Shown in pieces: positions 25,052 to 36,600 of a stretch of 64,000 nucleotides of DNA. Position 1 is the stretch's first letter. Each line of letters begins with the position of its first letter. The DNA is from Stenopsyche tienmushanensis. Taxonomy: Eukaryota > Arthropoda > Insecta > Trichoptera > Stenopsychidae. A program made the translations under genes and the position numbers. Under the pieces are notes generated by a model. The model did no database searches and was not told the origin of the DNA. It saw only the letters and a program-made list of their open reading frames with translations. The stretch lies in contig WACJ01000361.1 of NCBI GenBank assembly GCA_008973525.1, positions 186,001 through 250,000 on the forward strand, read 5' to 3'.

Positions 25052-27646
25052 GAAAAGAGGAACATCGAAGAATTATATGAAAAAATTAAGATAATAGAAT
25101 ACAAATTATTTATTCTTGTGATAGATTGGACACCTTTGTGTTATAGTGTATGTGTCTGTTTTGCAACTAAGATTTTAATTTTTCTCTATATTCCTAACTT
25201 TCAAACCTAAACGTATCCCTTTTTTATGTATTTTTTCATTTAAATGTAAATGGTAAAACTATTCCTATCCCTTAACAGTTCTCATAGACTTAATTTGTAA
25301 AAGTCATATTATGAAGCACTCTGTGAAGATGATACTATTCAATTTTCCAATCCTGTTATATTCAGTATCACCGAATAGAACTTCATAAAAACATTTTTAT
25401 AGGTCATCCGTTCTTATATTTCTAATTCTCGTTAGATCTGCATACCCTGCTTGCCTTATCAATAAGAATCTATGAAACCTACTAGTAAAATGCAGATCTT
25501 TGAGAATTTTTTTTGAAAACATAGCTAATGATGTTTGCTTATAAAATTATTTGAAAGCGTATTTATAGATAAATACATAATATTTATGAACATTTTTTGC
25601 TTGTTATTATACAAATTTATATAACGTTTCACATTTTATTGGCCTAGAGTTATTCATATAATAGTTTTATTAATGTTTTATATAACATACTTTTTCAATA
25701 CTTCAGTTTCACTCAAATGTTATGTTTTTTTAAAACGATTTCAAACGGAAAAAAATCATTTTAGTCAACCAATCGATTCTATGCATGGTAAATAGTCACT
25801 TTTCCATATGATAATTATGGTTTTTATTCCATGAAGATTTTTATAAATATTTTTAAATATGTGTGAAACTGAAATATAGATTATAAGTATTATTGCTTGA
25901 AAAATATCTTTCCATGTATGGAAACTGCTGTAATCATGCAGAATTATTTTTCTAATTTACTTATTGTATATGTCTTATTTCAAACAGTGTTATAGTAAAT
26001 ATATGAGAAAAGTGTTACAAAACTAATTGTTATCCACTCTTCCATTACATAAAACATACATTATTTCATTTATCATACATATGCACACTCATAACAATCA
26101 TATATAAATATAGATGATTGTTATGAGTGCTTAAGCGGTTATCAATCGCATAGGTGTTTTTGAATAGGATACATTAGAATTTACTTCTTTTCTGATGGTA
26201 TAACTGAACATCTGCACGTGAATTAATATGTTAAATAACAAATTGCTGGTGAAAATGCCAATGCTATTGGAAACCATTCGTATTCAAAATAATAATGTGT
26301 ATATATACAATATATATATATATTTAAAAAAAATCATTATCTATCACTTTGGAATATAGATGTTACACATTGTCACATGAAAGAATTTAAATATCAACAA
26401 AATTTCTTGCACCCTGGTGTAAAAAAACACGTTTGATCAATTTTCATAACATAAGGGAATATAGAATATTTGTCACTTATGATGCCAAAATTCTCTTAGT
26501 TGAATATTAATATTTTCAATGTAAATATTTAAAATGTAACACATCTATTTGATTCATGAGAAAGATCTTATTTACGTATCGTCGCATGTAGTATTGTTTA
26601 TCACATTTTTAGAATATAAGTCACAAATAAAACTTTTGAGGAGGAAGTATCCGTTTCACTCCAAAGTTTTTAGAATTTTCTTTATTTTAAATGCATCGTT
26701 TACATTATTTTTCACTCACTACAATTAAGTCTATGTACAGATTTTTTAATACGTTGACGAACACTGATGATGTATGCTTAGCCGTCAATGAATTTATATT
26801 ATACTATGGAGATATGTTTTTCAGCATTCGATGCTACACGTTTAAGACATTGTCTTGCAAAAACTCTAAAACGTCTCACTGTAATCATGTTATTTTATAA
26901 ATTAGCAATAGTCAATATACTAAATATCTTTTGGTAGACTAGATACAAAATACACATTTAAGTGACCGTCAACGTCATACTCTAATAAATGTTACTTATT
27001 AATTCAACTGTATTAGTATATCACAAATTTGTGGAACCTCTTCTTCAATAGCTGAAAAAATATTTATTGCTATTATAACTTTAATTAAATTCCCACCACT
27101 GAATTAATTATTTTTGCTTTAAAAGAAAATAGATTCGATGTACACTTAAATATAACGAGAACCATTAATTAATCTTATTTACAATTACGCATAATTTACA
27201 GATTACGAAGTAAATATACAATGTACTTCTTAAATCACCCGTTTCATAATATTGTTTCAAGTATCGAGAGAAATAGATTCTATTTACTTTCCATTGTTTT
27301 ATCACTAGCTATTACGAAATTTTTATAATGATTATTAATTAAACGTACCAAGACAAAATCAGCTTATTCCTTATGAATTAATGTTAAAATAACTTCAGCA
27401 CATTCAATGCGACATTAATGTTCTTTAAAAAATATGTAATAATTCATTGTATTTAATGTTAGCACAAAATTTATGTCAAACATCTTTCATGTAACCGAAA
27501 TGTAATTGAACAGTCTCAATTGAAAATATTCCAAATAAAATACACTTGTATTAAAGTTTTCTTTTTCTTTATTAAATATTTTTTTGTATCTATCATTACT
27601 TTAATAATTCATAGAATATATGAATTATGCCCAGTTACTTTATCTA
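25052..27646. other. Intergenic AT-rich sequence, no gene seen
   Basis: There is no coding segment with recognisable motifs. The only structured item is the 16-bp perfect hairpin at 26086-26129, listed separately. Confidence 0.55.
26086..26129. repeat. Perfect 16-bp inverted repeat (hairpin)
   Basis: Arms cactcataacaatcat (26086-26101) and its exact complement (26114-26129) flank a 12-bp AT loop. It could be a MITE tip pair or a small-RNA-type hairpin; context does not decide. Confidence 0.7.
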
Positions 27647-27960
27647 CGAGGGTCATCCAAAAAGTAAGGTTACAACATTTATGTAGAATCGAAAAATGCT
27701 TGTATTTAATTGAAATTTACAGGATACCAGCTTTTGTATGCCAGTGTCATAGACCTCCATCGCCAGCTCTTTTTAGATTCTGGGGTATGGTGATACACCC
27801 ATGTCTCATCTCCTGTCACGATAGAGTTTAGAAAATCTTCTCCATCTCGCACACAACTTCTTATAACCAAGTTTTTCCGACACAATATTACCAATACGCG
27901 GAACCAAACAAACTGATTGTTTAACAAACAAATTTGCTCAGTAAATTTTTATATAAAATG
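27647..27960 (-). pseudogene. Mariner transposase fragment, copy 2 (one end preserved)
   Basis: The end cgagggtcatccaaaaagta follows a TA at 27645-27646 and matches the copy at 7786. On the minus strand, 27706-27927 contains IVTGDETWVYHHTPESKK, the first catalytic-Asp block of mariner transposases. An internal deletion then joins it to a C-terminal tail that resembles copy 1 in sequence. The other terminus is absent: jockey LINE sequence begins near 27970. Confidence 0.8.
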
Positions 27961-27969
27961 ATTAAACGG

Positions 27970-28751
27970 TACAGCCGCTTAATCGCTTGTGGTGTTTGAA
28001 AACTTGACGTCCACCAACTAAATGGATATTGTCGCCAGCCACCTGATCGAGCCACGACTTCAATCTTCGATTCCAAAGATACACATCACCGAAAGATGAT
28101 CGGACGAGAGAGCGTCCATGGCCGTCAGCCGAGATACGAGCGAGACGTTTCTGGTCAGCGTCAGGTCCAGAGTGGATGGGCGTCTGTTGCTGGATGGGTA
28201 GTATGTGAAGCACTGCGGAAAATGAATTTGAATATTATTATTGAGAGAAAATGATTGCAGGGTGGAGCCCTGACAGTTTTCGCTGCAGCAGTCCCAATGC
28301 TGGTGTTTGGCGTTGAAGTCTCCCTCGACCAACCCTCTTTCCCCCAATCTGAATATTTGTGATAACTCACTCGGATGAAGATCTAAATGAGGCGGATTGT
28401 ACGCTGCAACGACTATGAGCTAAATTTTATCCAAGATGATTTAGATGGCGACTGTTTCGAGACCGTGAAAAGAGGGAGTTCCGACGGAGGAGTGTGCAAT
28501 TTCGTTTTTCACGAAAATGGCCACTCCACCTCCGTTTCTGTTCAATCTATCAGTACGATGACAGATCCCGGAATAGAAAAGTTGATATCTGGTTTAAGGT
28601 ATGTTTCGGTAATTACAGCAATGTCGATTTTTAACTTGTGCATTCCGAGAGCCAATTCGTCCACCTTGTGTCTCACACCGTGAGCGTTCCAATTAACAAT
28701 TTTTAAATTGTTAAAAATTTTAAAGTTTTTGTCTCTAGTCGTATAAGACAT
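27970..28751 (-). pseudogene. Jockey-clade LINE, endonuclease domain fragment
   Basis: Read on the minus strand from 28751, several frames carry blocks of an apurinic-type endonuclease. LKIVNWNAHGVRHKVDELA and IDIAVITETYLKP form the N-terminal core, then GDFNAKHQHWDC, then DALSSDHLSVMCIF with the SDH motif. Frameshifts separate the blocks. The order and spacing fit jockey-type ORF2. No reverse transcriptase follows; the element stops near the mariner fragment. It is an inactive remnant. Confidence 0.8.
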
Positions 28752-28752
28752 C

Positions 28753-29160
28753 TTAGTAATTAATGAGGCAGAAGGCCATTTCCATTTTATCTTTACACTT
28801 GCTTAAATCTACACGTATTTTCTTTAACAACAAAAACAATTTAGACATTTCCTGCACTGACACTGGGTTATTTACACCAGCACTAACATTTTCCCGCGTG
28901 TTAGGACGACTCGGGAACCAAACGGGTGGCTCCGGGACCGAGGTCACAGTCCTGCCTCCCAGCCCTGAGAAGTCCTTCACTATGAAGGTGGGTCCCGGTG
29001 AAGATGTTGCGGCGTGGATTTTCACTTTTCTCGTTTTCCGAAGCGAGTTGACGTATTGGCGTTAACACTCTGGAGTCATGTCTTCTTTGCCTTTTCTCGG
29101 ACATTCCTCGGACCAAAAAAGACTCAATACGGCCAAAGAATAGTTCCAAGAATTAAGGCA
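28753..29160 (-). pseudogene. Jockey-clade LINE, C-terminal part of ORF1 (gag-like)
   Basis: On the minus strand, immediately before the endonuclease start, a Ser/Pro/Thr-rich frame ends in a helical segment (VQEMSKLFLLLKKIRVDLSK) and stops just upstream of 28751. This matches the usual layout of jockey ORF1 followed by ORF2 with little or no gap. The zinc-knuckle part lies in a shifted frame or is lost. The ORF1 label comes mainly from position. Confidence 0.55.
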
Positions 29161-29859
29161 ACGTGGATATAAAAAAGAGTAATCACTTATTAATTATGTT
29201 ATTTTTAATTTTCGCCGGATCAGATTATCATATTTTCCACTCTAAAATATTTTCATACAAAGGATGATACCCGAAAGATGTTTCCAAGTAGTGTTTGACT
29301 GAATAACAGGAAGTATTCAGACGTATTCATTTATCCAACCGCAGCTTATATATTGTATAGGAGATAAATACTAATTCGTTATTACAAATTCATGACTCAA
29401 TTTTTTTTTTAATAGCAAGCAAATCACACTACTAATACTAAGAAATATATATAATGCACAAATAATTTCATTATGAACGTCTATGAATCATTCATTGTTA
29501 CTTCTTAGCTCATAAATATTTTTGTTATGACTGTTAAATTAATGGAAAAAAAAACAATTATCGTTATAATATAAATAATATAATAATTGCGTCATTTTTA
29601 TATAAATATGACGTCAATCCTCTTGTCAAGCTGGTGTAGAATTTTGGATGAATTTATAACTTCTTTCATTATTTCAACACAGCGATGAAATGTATTGATG
29701 TCATTTGAAGGTAACTTTGGATCTAAAGAATCAATTGGCGAAAATATTCAGATATTGAGCAACGAACTGTATAAGATTCCGAAGAAAAGATCTTAATGAT
29801 AACGATTGCTTAGTCAATTATAAATTGGTTATAAACATCTCCATCTCAATAGTGCAGAG

Positions 29860-30075
29860 TGCCGTTGGGTTTGAAAAGTGAGAAGGTTGAAATCTAGTGA
29901 AAATTCAACACAATTAAGTCATACTACCAAAGTAGTAAAATAAACAATAATTTATAAGTGGTGCCAGACTACTACTACTGCTTGTTAAGATAGTATCAGG
30001 CTGGTTCAAACTTACTTAAACTCAACCATATGTGGAAGACAATAGGAAATCCCCTCCCCCCACTCACATACAATA
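29860..30075 (+). repeat. Foldback MITE, partial copy 3
   Basis: The sequence gccgttgggtttg, then a segment matching the extra block of copy 2 in reverse, then gcttgttaagatagt and ctggttcaaactta, show common descent with 15985-16364 and 20047-20559. The terminal arms are lost. Confidence 0.6.
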
Positions 30076-30259
30076 ATTTCCCTATTAAAGTCCAATTATG
30101 GATATGATATTTTGTAAAAAATGAATAGTATGAACATTCATATATTACGGGTACCCAGACAAAAGGACATTTTTTTAAGTGAATAACTTTGATGTTCAGT
30201 TGTGTTTTATATGTCGTTCAGATTGCACGTATTTCTTTTTTAGTGTTTAATTAACGACT

Positions 30260-30999
30260 GGAGCATTTGCGTTATTTTTATTCCAATATTTCGGACCACC
30301 TATCGGGTCCATTGTCATAGAATAACTGCCTGTGCTGTTGCCTTGGTCACTTGGTAACCATCCTCCGTCCAGTGCTGCCAGAGAGCGATGTTGGGCCACT
30401 TTGTGCCGTCGTTTGTCTGAAGGTTGGTTGCACTGTCGAAATTTTTGAAATGGTTCGTGCTGTTTTTAGCTTCGATAATATAGGAAGCCAAGCTCTGGGC
30501 ACGCTAGCACCGTCGTCTCTTCGGTTGATTGCGGAGTTTTTTCGCTTTTCTATTTCTATTGCCTCCCTCACAATTCTAGTCCCGAAGTTTTCGATAGTCG
30601 CTAACGTTTTTGTCCCAGCAAAATCGATGTGGTGATCGTTGTTCATCACGTGCTCCGTTAGTGCCGATTTGTAGTCCAATTGCAAAACTGCTTTCTGATG
30701 TTCTTTTATTCTGTGGGCAACTTGTCTATTGGTTTGTCCAATATATGACATCTTACAGTCTGCGCATGGGATCTTGTATACTCCCTGACTTTTGTTTTTC
30801 ACCCTATCTTTTTTATCGGGCAAAAGACTTCCTATCTTCTTTTCCGTCTCAAAGATAGTGTTAATGCCGTGTTTTCGAAGTATACAGCTGATGGTATCGG
30901 TCGTGCCTTTTATGTAAGGAAGAACTATGTGCTTTTCCGTATCGGTGGGTGGATCTCGAGGTTTTTTATTGGTGTTTTTGATGGTTTTCTTAATTTGCC
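30260..30999 (-). pseudogene. Penelope-like element, GIY-YIG endonuclease fragment
   Basis: On the minus strand, about 30347-30999 is open and contains GVYKIPCADCKMSYIGQTNR, the GIY-YIG signature with the zinc-binding Cys pair. It continues through HRIKEHQKAV and LTEHVMNNDHHIDF to RAWLPILSKLK. This is the C-terminal endonuclease of Penelope retroelements. The reverse transcriptase is missing, though a short upstream piece (IPCILRKHGI-type residues) remains. The open frame extends to 31144, but its first 45 residues come from antisense Penelope tail and TA repeats. Confidence 0.85.
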
Positions 31000-31100
31000 T
31001 CAGGGTGGTCCGAAATATTGAAATAAAAAATAGCTTAAAACGCGATCGAATACCCGGTTTTTTCTGAATTAATATCTTAAATATGACTCGCGTAAATCTA
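30997..31100 (+). repeat. Penelope 3'-tail sequence in inverted orientation
   Basis: The + strand here reads ggtggtccgaaatattgaaa and then cgcgatcgaatacccggtt. The first block also follows the Penelope fragment on the minus strand (30276-30300). The second follows the + strand Penelope copy at about 33209. The minus-strand fragment is thus capped by a tail of the opposite orientation. Confidence 0.6.
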
Positions 31101-31106
31101 AAAAAA

Positions 31107-31109
<3 letters not shown>

Positions 31110-31137
<28 letters not shown>
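31110..31137. repeat. (TA)n microsatellite at the Penelope edge
   Basis: About 14 TA units follow the inverted Penelope tail. Simple repeats are frequent at Penelope insertion sites. Confidence 0.9.
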
Positions 31138-31139
<2 letters not shown>

Positions 31140-31141
<2 letters not shown>

Positions 31142-32160
31142 CACAATAAAACTAATGATCGTTTTGGGTGTGATATGCTTTGAAGCAAGTCGTTAGGCAG
31201 ATTGGAAGTTTATAGTTTTATAGTTTTCGCTTAAAAAACTTTTTTCTTAAACCAGCTAATAGATTGAAACGAAATTTTAGTGGTGCCTCCAAAAGAACTT
31301 ACTGCACCGAAATATTTAAACAAAACAGTGGTTTTCAATATGTGGTACGTTTATCAGCGAGATAAATTTCAAAAGTGATTTTTTGATATAAATTGTATGT
31401 AAAGGCATTAATTAAATGACACGTAAACACACGAACAAAACACAAGGACAACATTCAGTTAGTTTATCTATTCTATATATTATTTAAATTGGATATTTTA
31501 ATACTAAAAATTGGCGTGCCTATAATTCTTCTCTGAAACATAAATCCGCCACGACATTTAGCAACTGTACCAGGTTTTTAGTGAAAAAAAAATGATGAAT
31601 AATATCATCGGAGCTACAGTTTGGAATGAGAAATTTCAAGAAGAGGTTGTGTCCCAATGATTCCGACTGATAAGCTATTCGAATTGAAACGTGTGCAGTT
31701 TCCGGTACGAGCATCAACAAAGAACAGAAACACACAGGGTATGCGTGCATGCTTCTCACATGGACAGCTGTATGTGGACTGCTCACGCCCAAATCATTTC
31801 TTGCCAGATGGTACGCATCATATGTAAAAGTATTGTGAATCTAAAAGTACTTCATTAGCAGGGCATAAGCATAATATTTGGGATGAATATAACAACAACA
31901 TGGGGAGCCTCCTCTGACCCGAGCTGTGTGATTGATCCCCCTAGTCGGGAGCATGCCAGCCCACTCCCAAAGTGCACAGCAAAGCCGTCAAATTAAAGTT
32001 CCATATCTGCAAGGACACGTTCCTTCTCTACTTCTTGCGGCCACTTGCGTTCTGAACGCAAAGGGAAGCTAGCTAAAGATTCTAATTTTACTTTGAAATT
32101 CTAGGCTAGGATAAATATATAGATGAAAACTGCTTAAAAATTAAAAAGAAAAAAATAATT
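31140..32160. other. Intergenic sequence of unknown origin
   Basis: There is no gene. The part 31890-32050 is GC-richer than its surroundings and contains the complementary words cccgagctg...cccctagtcggga, but I cannot assign it to a known RNA or element. Confidence 0.4.
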
Positions 32161-32233
32161 ATATAAATATATGTTGTATAGGGTAGGGAAGAGTTTTGAG
32201 TCATACTTACGACTTCGAAAAAAATGCGAGAAA

Positions 32234-32264
32234 TAACAATTAGTGACGAGCCCACTAATTGTTA
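32234..32264. repeat. 12-bp perfect hairpin with 7-nt loop
   Basis: The arms taacaattagtg and cactaattgtta flank acgagcc. It lies just past the decayed LINE 3' region and could be part of its 3' tail. Confidence 0.6.
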
Positions 32265-32680
32265 CTGGTCGCAAGGACCTCTAGGTGGAAATCGTAGAGA
32301 GCCCTAGGAATGCATTTTTCCTCAAAACTTTTACAAAAAGCCCTAAATGCCCTAAAATCAGAGAGAATGGCCACAAGGATTCCGTGTCCAACTGATCCGA
32401 ATTCCGATCCGGACCACTGACACAACGAAGGAATGCCTCGCGATCGGACGCCATGCCCGAAAATGTCCACAGAATATGATCTGTGTCCATGGACAGATCT
32501 CTGCATGGACACTCTGAAGTTGTTGAAAGCCCAGGTGTTGCCTCAGGTGGTGCCTAACTGAGAGGAAGAAAGTGAGAGGTGGCGGCCGACGACCGACGCA
32601 GATCACCTCTCCTGCCATCTAAATAAAGCCGCTTCCTTGACGCGAGCGCGTCTTAGACTTCTATCTGGACTTCTCTGAAT
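32250..32680 (-). pseudogene. LINE (R1/jockey group) C-terminal fragment
   Basis: On the minus strand, frames across 32680-32281 read VKEAALFRWQERW, then ECPCRDLSMDTDHILWTF and SDREAFLRC. These match the region after the reverse transcriptase in R1-like LINEs, with the C-x-C...H CCHC-type knuckle. Frameshifts break it. It lies between two Penelope pieces. Confidence 0.6.
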
Positions 32681-32751
32681 CTTTGGGACGGAAGAAAATA
32701 TAGGAAGTCTTCTGTCCAACAAAAAGAACAAAGTGAAAAACGAAATTCAGG

Positions 32752-33230
32752 GAGCTTACGTGATTTAATGCTCAGCCTGCATCATATCGTACATTGAACA
32801 AACCAATAGATCACCCACGGGGTGACAGTGCATCAGAACGCAGTCTTGGAATTGAATTACAAATCCGCAGTACACGAACATGGTATGAATAACAATCATC
32901 ACATCAATTTTGTTGGTACGAAAACCATAGTAACCGCCGAAAATTTCGGTATCAAAATCGCGAAAGAAGCGATGGAAATCTAAAAACGAAGTAACTCCGT
33001 ATTCAACGGACGAGACGGCGGTACTAGCATACTCAGAACTTGGCTACCAATTTTATCGAAAATTAAGGCACCAATAACCAAGCAAAAAATTCTGAAAGTG
33101 CAAGCAATCTACCACGAAGCGACGGCAATGCATAGCCCAATATAGCACTGGACGGAGGATGCTCACAAGGAGCATCACCAAAACAACCTGTTAAATAATT
33201 ACTAAGCGCGATCGTATACCCGTTTTTCAG
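32752..33230 (+). pseudogene. Second Penelope-like GIY-YIG fragment
   Basis: The + strand translation, with frameshifts and stops, matches the copy at 30260-30999. Recognisable blocks are SYIEQTNR, LELNYKSAVHEHGMNNNHH, INFVGTKTIVTAENFG and TWLPILSKIK. It is followed by the tail word cgcgatcgtatacccg. It is inactive. Confidence 0.75.
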
Positions 33231-33557
33231 TGTAATTAAAAATATATAAATTCATTCCAATAAACTGAATTAAAATACATACACTTTATATCTTTAAATG
33301 TGGCATTGCAACGCATGCCGGGTATTCGCAAGTATAATATAAAAATTAAGCATACCAAACCGATTTTTTCGCACAGTTGGTGTTTTTAATCGACTTGAAA
33401 CGAATGCCGCGTTTGAAACAAAGTCAGACTGATATACCAATTATCTACATATAATGCGTGATTTTTATTAAAATATGGTGTTATCAAGGTCATTATCACG
33501 TTTCCACTAACACCTTAATTGTAATTCTTGTTTAGTTTCGTAGTGGCTCCAGTATAA

Positions 33558-34478
33558 AAGGCGTCTTCTCACTTTACAAATTTAAAAAAATCGATTTTTA
33601 TTTTATTTCAAATTTTGAAAGTACATATCTTCAAAAATGTTATATCGAAATTTCATAAAGATCGGACGAGTCTAACCACATTTTTGGGCGACCGTTAGGT
33701 GACTACCTGAGAGCACCCGGCTGCATACGTATTGTTCAGACTCATGGTGCAAGTACAAGAAAGTGGTAAAAAACAATCAGATAGAAACTTTTAAATATCC
33801 TTCTGCTCTAGCTGAGGATGTTCACGAGGTTTTGAAACCGATTTATGAAGATCTTCGGAGGAAATACCCAAAATAACAACGAGTGTTTTAACAGCTGTGT
33901 CTGGGAAATTTTTCTGCAACCAAAACTTTAAACGCGTTTATCTCAAAACAAGGTTTTTCGGTGGCTTGTTGATGAAATTTCGTAAACTATCCGGCCGATT
34001 GTCATGAAATTTGAATGACATATTTTTCATAGTTATGGCTATAGCGCCTATTATCAGATTTTTGAAATTTTGATTTTAAGTAATTTTTTTTTACAAAAAA
34101 CTGCAAAAAAAACGCGTTTTTTTTACTTTTTCGTAAAACGTGCGCCATTTTGTTATTTTCGCAAATATCAAAAATCTGACGATATGCGCTATAGCCACTG
34201 ATATACTGAATCTTAAACTGTTTTATTTTTTTGTTTCAAATGACCCATCTCGGAGATACCATCAACAAGCCACGAACATAACATTTCTACACGGGTTTTT
34301 CGATGCTACTGTTTTATTATAATAATTGTTCAAAAAAATAAAAATATTTTTTTTCATTTACTTGAAAGATGTGTTTATTACATAAGATCCATTTTATCTC
34401 ATAATTTTTAGCGAAAATCCTCGAAAAAAATCGTGAAAATAGCCTATTTTTGAGGCACTTAAAGTGAGAAGACGCCTT
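33558..34478 (+). mobile_element. Mutator-like DNA transposon relic with perfect 19-bp TIR
   Basis: The left end aaggcgtcttctcacttta (33558-33576) is exactly complementary to 34460-34478. On the + strand, 33738-33871 reads SDSWCKYKKVVKNNQ, then YPSALAEDVHEVLKPIYEDL. A shifted frame next to it gives GNTQNNNECFNSCVWE. SWCKY and KTQNxNE-type blocks are typical of a transposase family found in many insect DNA transposons, which I take to be Mutator-like from memory. Target duplications are not clear. Most of the gene is deleted. Confidence 0.55.
33961..34272. repeat. Long internal inverted repeat (about 310 bp) centred on acgcgt
   Basis: Words such as tggcttgttgatg and ggctatagcgcc on the left return as complements catcaacaagcca and gcgctatagcc on the right, around the centre aaaacgcgtttttt at 34112-34117. 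Transcribed, it would fold into a long imperfect hairpin. It may be a separate MITE nested in the Mutator-like relic. Confidence 0.65.
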
Positions 34479-34479
34479 A

Positions 34480-35870
34480 AGTAAAAGACTTTTATCGATG
34501 CATAATTTTTGGAAAGGATAAAAGTTATTTTTGAAATTACGTTTAACAACCCTGACAAAATATTTCGAATATATCCTAAACTAAGGAAGAATATTTACAG
34601 TTATTGATGTTTTTGGCGTTAGAAAATTATTTTAAACTGTTAAAAAATCGAAATTAATTTCGCTTTTATTTAGAGAATAGGGATAGGCGCGCTCCAGTGC
34701 GCGCACGGCAATCAACAGGTTAAATATCGATGGTGACTATTTTATAGAATAATCTTTGTAAATTATTATAAAGAAATGAATTTCGCCCTTTTTCTGGGTA
34801 CCTCTAATATAATAAATATGAGCCACTCACGTATACGCATTTGGTGTATTTTACTTTTGTACTAATTATAATATATGATTTTTTGTTGTTGTTAAAAATA
34901 CACCAATCAATGCGTTAGTAATTTAAAATAAGAATAGCAAATCAAAAATAAAATAAACTGAGGGGATTTAAGAATTGATAGGTACATCAAGCTGGCAACA
35001 CAGTCTGTATAACAATGAGCTCTTAGATTCTGTAAATCATTGTTTTGCAACAACTAATTGAAGGCGGTCGTCTCAAGTGAGTCTTTATTCTTTTCATTCT
35101 TGAAACTTTTTGTTGATTTATCGTCTTTTTCTAGATATTGTTTGCTTTTCTATTTGTCATATGTTTTATACAGCCATTTGTTAAATATTTCTTATTTTTT
35201 AATATCCAAGTTTATGGCGCACTTAGTATTACGCTTTGTATTTGTGCACTAAGGCTACTGCGAATTAAATAGATGAATTAATAAGATAATTTTGCTTTAC
35301 AGCGACTATCTGTCTTTAACACTAATTTATCAATAAATTACCATAAAAAATATTCTACTAACACTCGTAGCTTGTATTTTCTTTCGATTGTAACACTATT
35401 ATAATTTGTCTCTACATTATTCGCATGCGTCTAAAACCACTTGATGGCAGAGTGCCATAGTGGATATACTCCTGTTTTATTATTTAAAAGTTTCTCATTA
35501 AATTCCAAAATTCTTATTACTGGCTTCGACGATTGTTTTGTTAGAAAATTTAAACAAATATAGTACATATCAAATGACCTATGTAGATAACATTTGAACT
35601 TGCACACTGCGTCTGTATAATCTATTGTATTTCAACAACATTTCTACTATCAGTCAAGCGTTCAATAATTTATCATCTTAGCGATAATATTGTTTATTAA
35701 TAGTAATATAAATTCGTACAAGAATAATATTATCTATGAATTAATATTGAAAATTAACATATAAGACCTATGCTAATGCTAATTTAGTAAATTAAAAAGT
35801 GTTATAAATCAGATAGTATAAGTCAAGCGTTTCTTAAACATAATTCTATATTCTAATAAAAAAATTTCAT
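34480..35870. other. Intergenic AT-rich sequence, nothing recognised
   Basis: No coding or repeat structure could be supported here. Confidence 0.5.
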
Positions 35871-35874
35871 CTCT

Positions 35875-36600
35875 ACATGGTGTTTTGCATATGGACTGAC
35901 AATTTTTTTTTTTTTTGGGGATTAGTGGGGTATTTTGGTACGTTTCACATACAGGCTCTATGTTTTAAATGTCATGGTTGTCGAAATGAATATTTTATCA
36001 ACATTTAAAAAAAATATCCAAAATTTCACTTTTAAATCGTCATTACTTGTTTATGTGTGATCGTAATAGCACGTAATAACTGTTTTTGTATTTTGCAGCG
36101 TACTTTTGATCTAAATAAATTATTATTTTATGCAATTAGCTTAAAAAAAATACTTCTGAGCTTCCAATTAAAATAAAATGCGCAAATGAATGAGAAATTA
36201 CAACATCTAAATTCTTTAAATAAAAAAAAACTAACAACTATTTTTTTTAGTTTAGTCTTAAAAAGATACCCTTCTATCGTGTAAATTTAATAAAATTAAA
36301 AAATATCTATGTACCTCTATCGTGTAAATTAATTCTTTTGCACGTTCTTAAACAAAGTAATCCAGTGGTGTCAGATTTGGAGACAGTGCGAGTCACGGAA
36401 TAGGGTACGTTCCCAGGTAAGAAATCCAGTGGTGTCAGGTTTGAAAACCGTGCGACCCACCGCCAAAATAATTAATTAACACGCTAGGGTGCTCACAAAA
36501 GAAGCCCTAATTGAAGGAATAAGCGTTGTTTTTGCAAAAATGAAAGTGGAAATGCATCTGCAGACCTCATTTCGCATTCGATCCGATCTCGAAATTTATT
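35875..36600 (-). mobile_element. Rearranged copy of the repeat family also at 43050 and 47616
   Basis: The left part (gttttgcatatggactgac, tacgtttcacatacaggc, gtaataactgtttttgta) matches the left half of the element at 47616. From about 36350 the sequence matches the right part of that family but inverted. Two tandem pieces of the minus-strand word for PNLTPLDYF occur here (transposase third-Asp region). It is a composite or rearranged relic. Confidence 0.5.

Noticed and set aside
31890..32050. GC-richer segment with complementary words, considered as a structural RNA
   Set aside because: Does not fit 5S, snRNA or tRNA patterns known to me, and lies amid LINE and Penelope debris.
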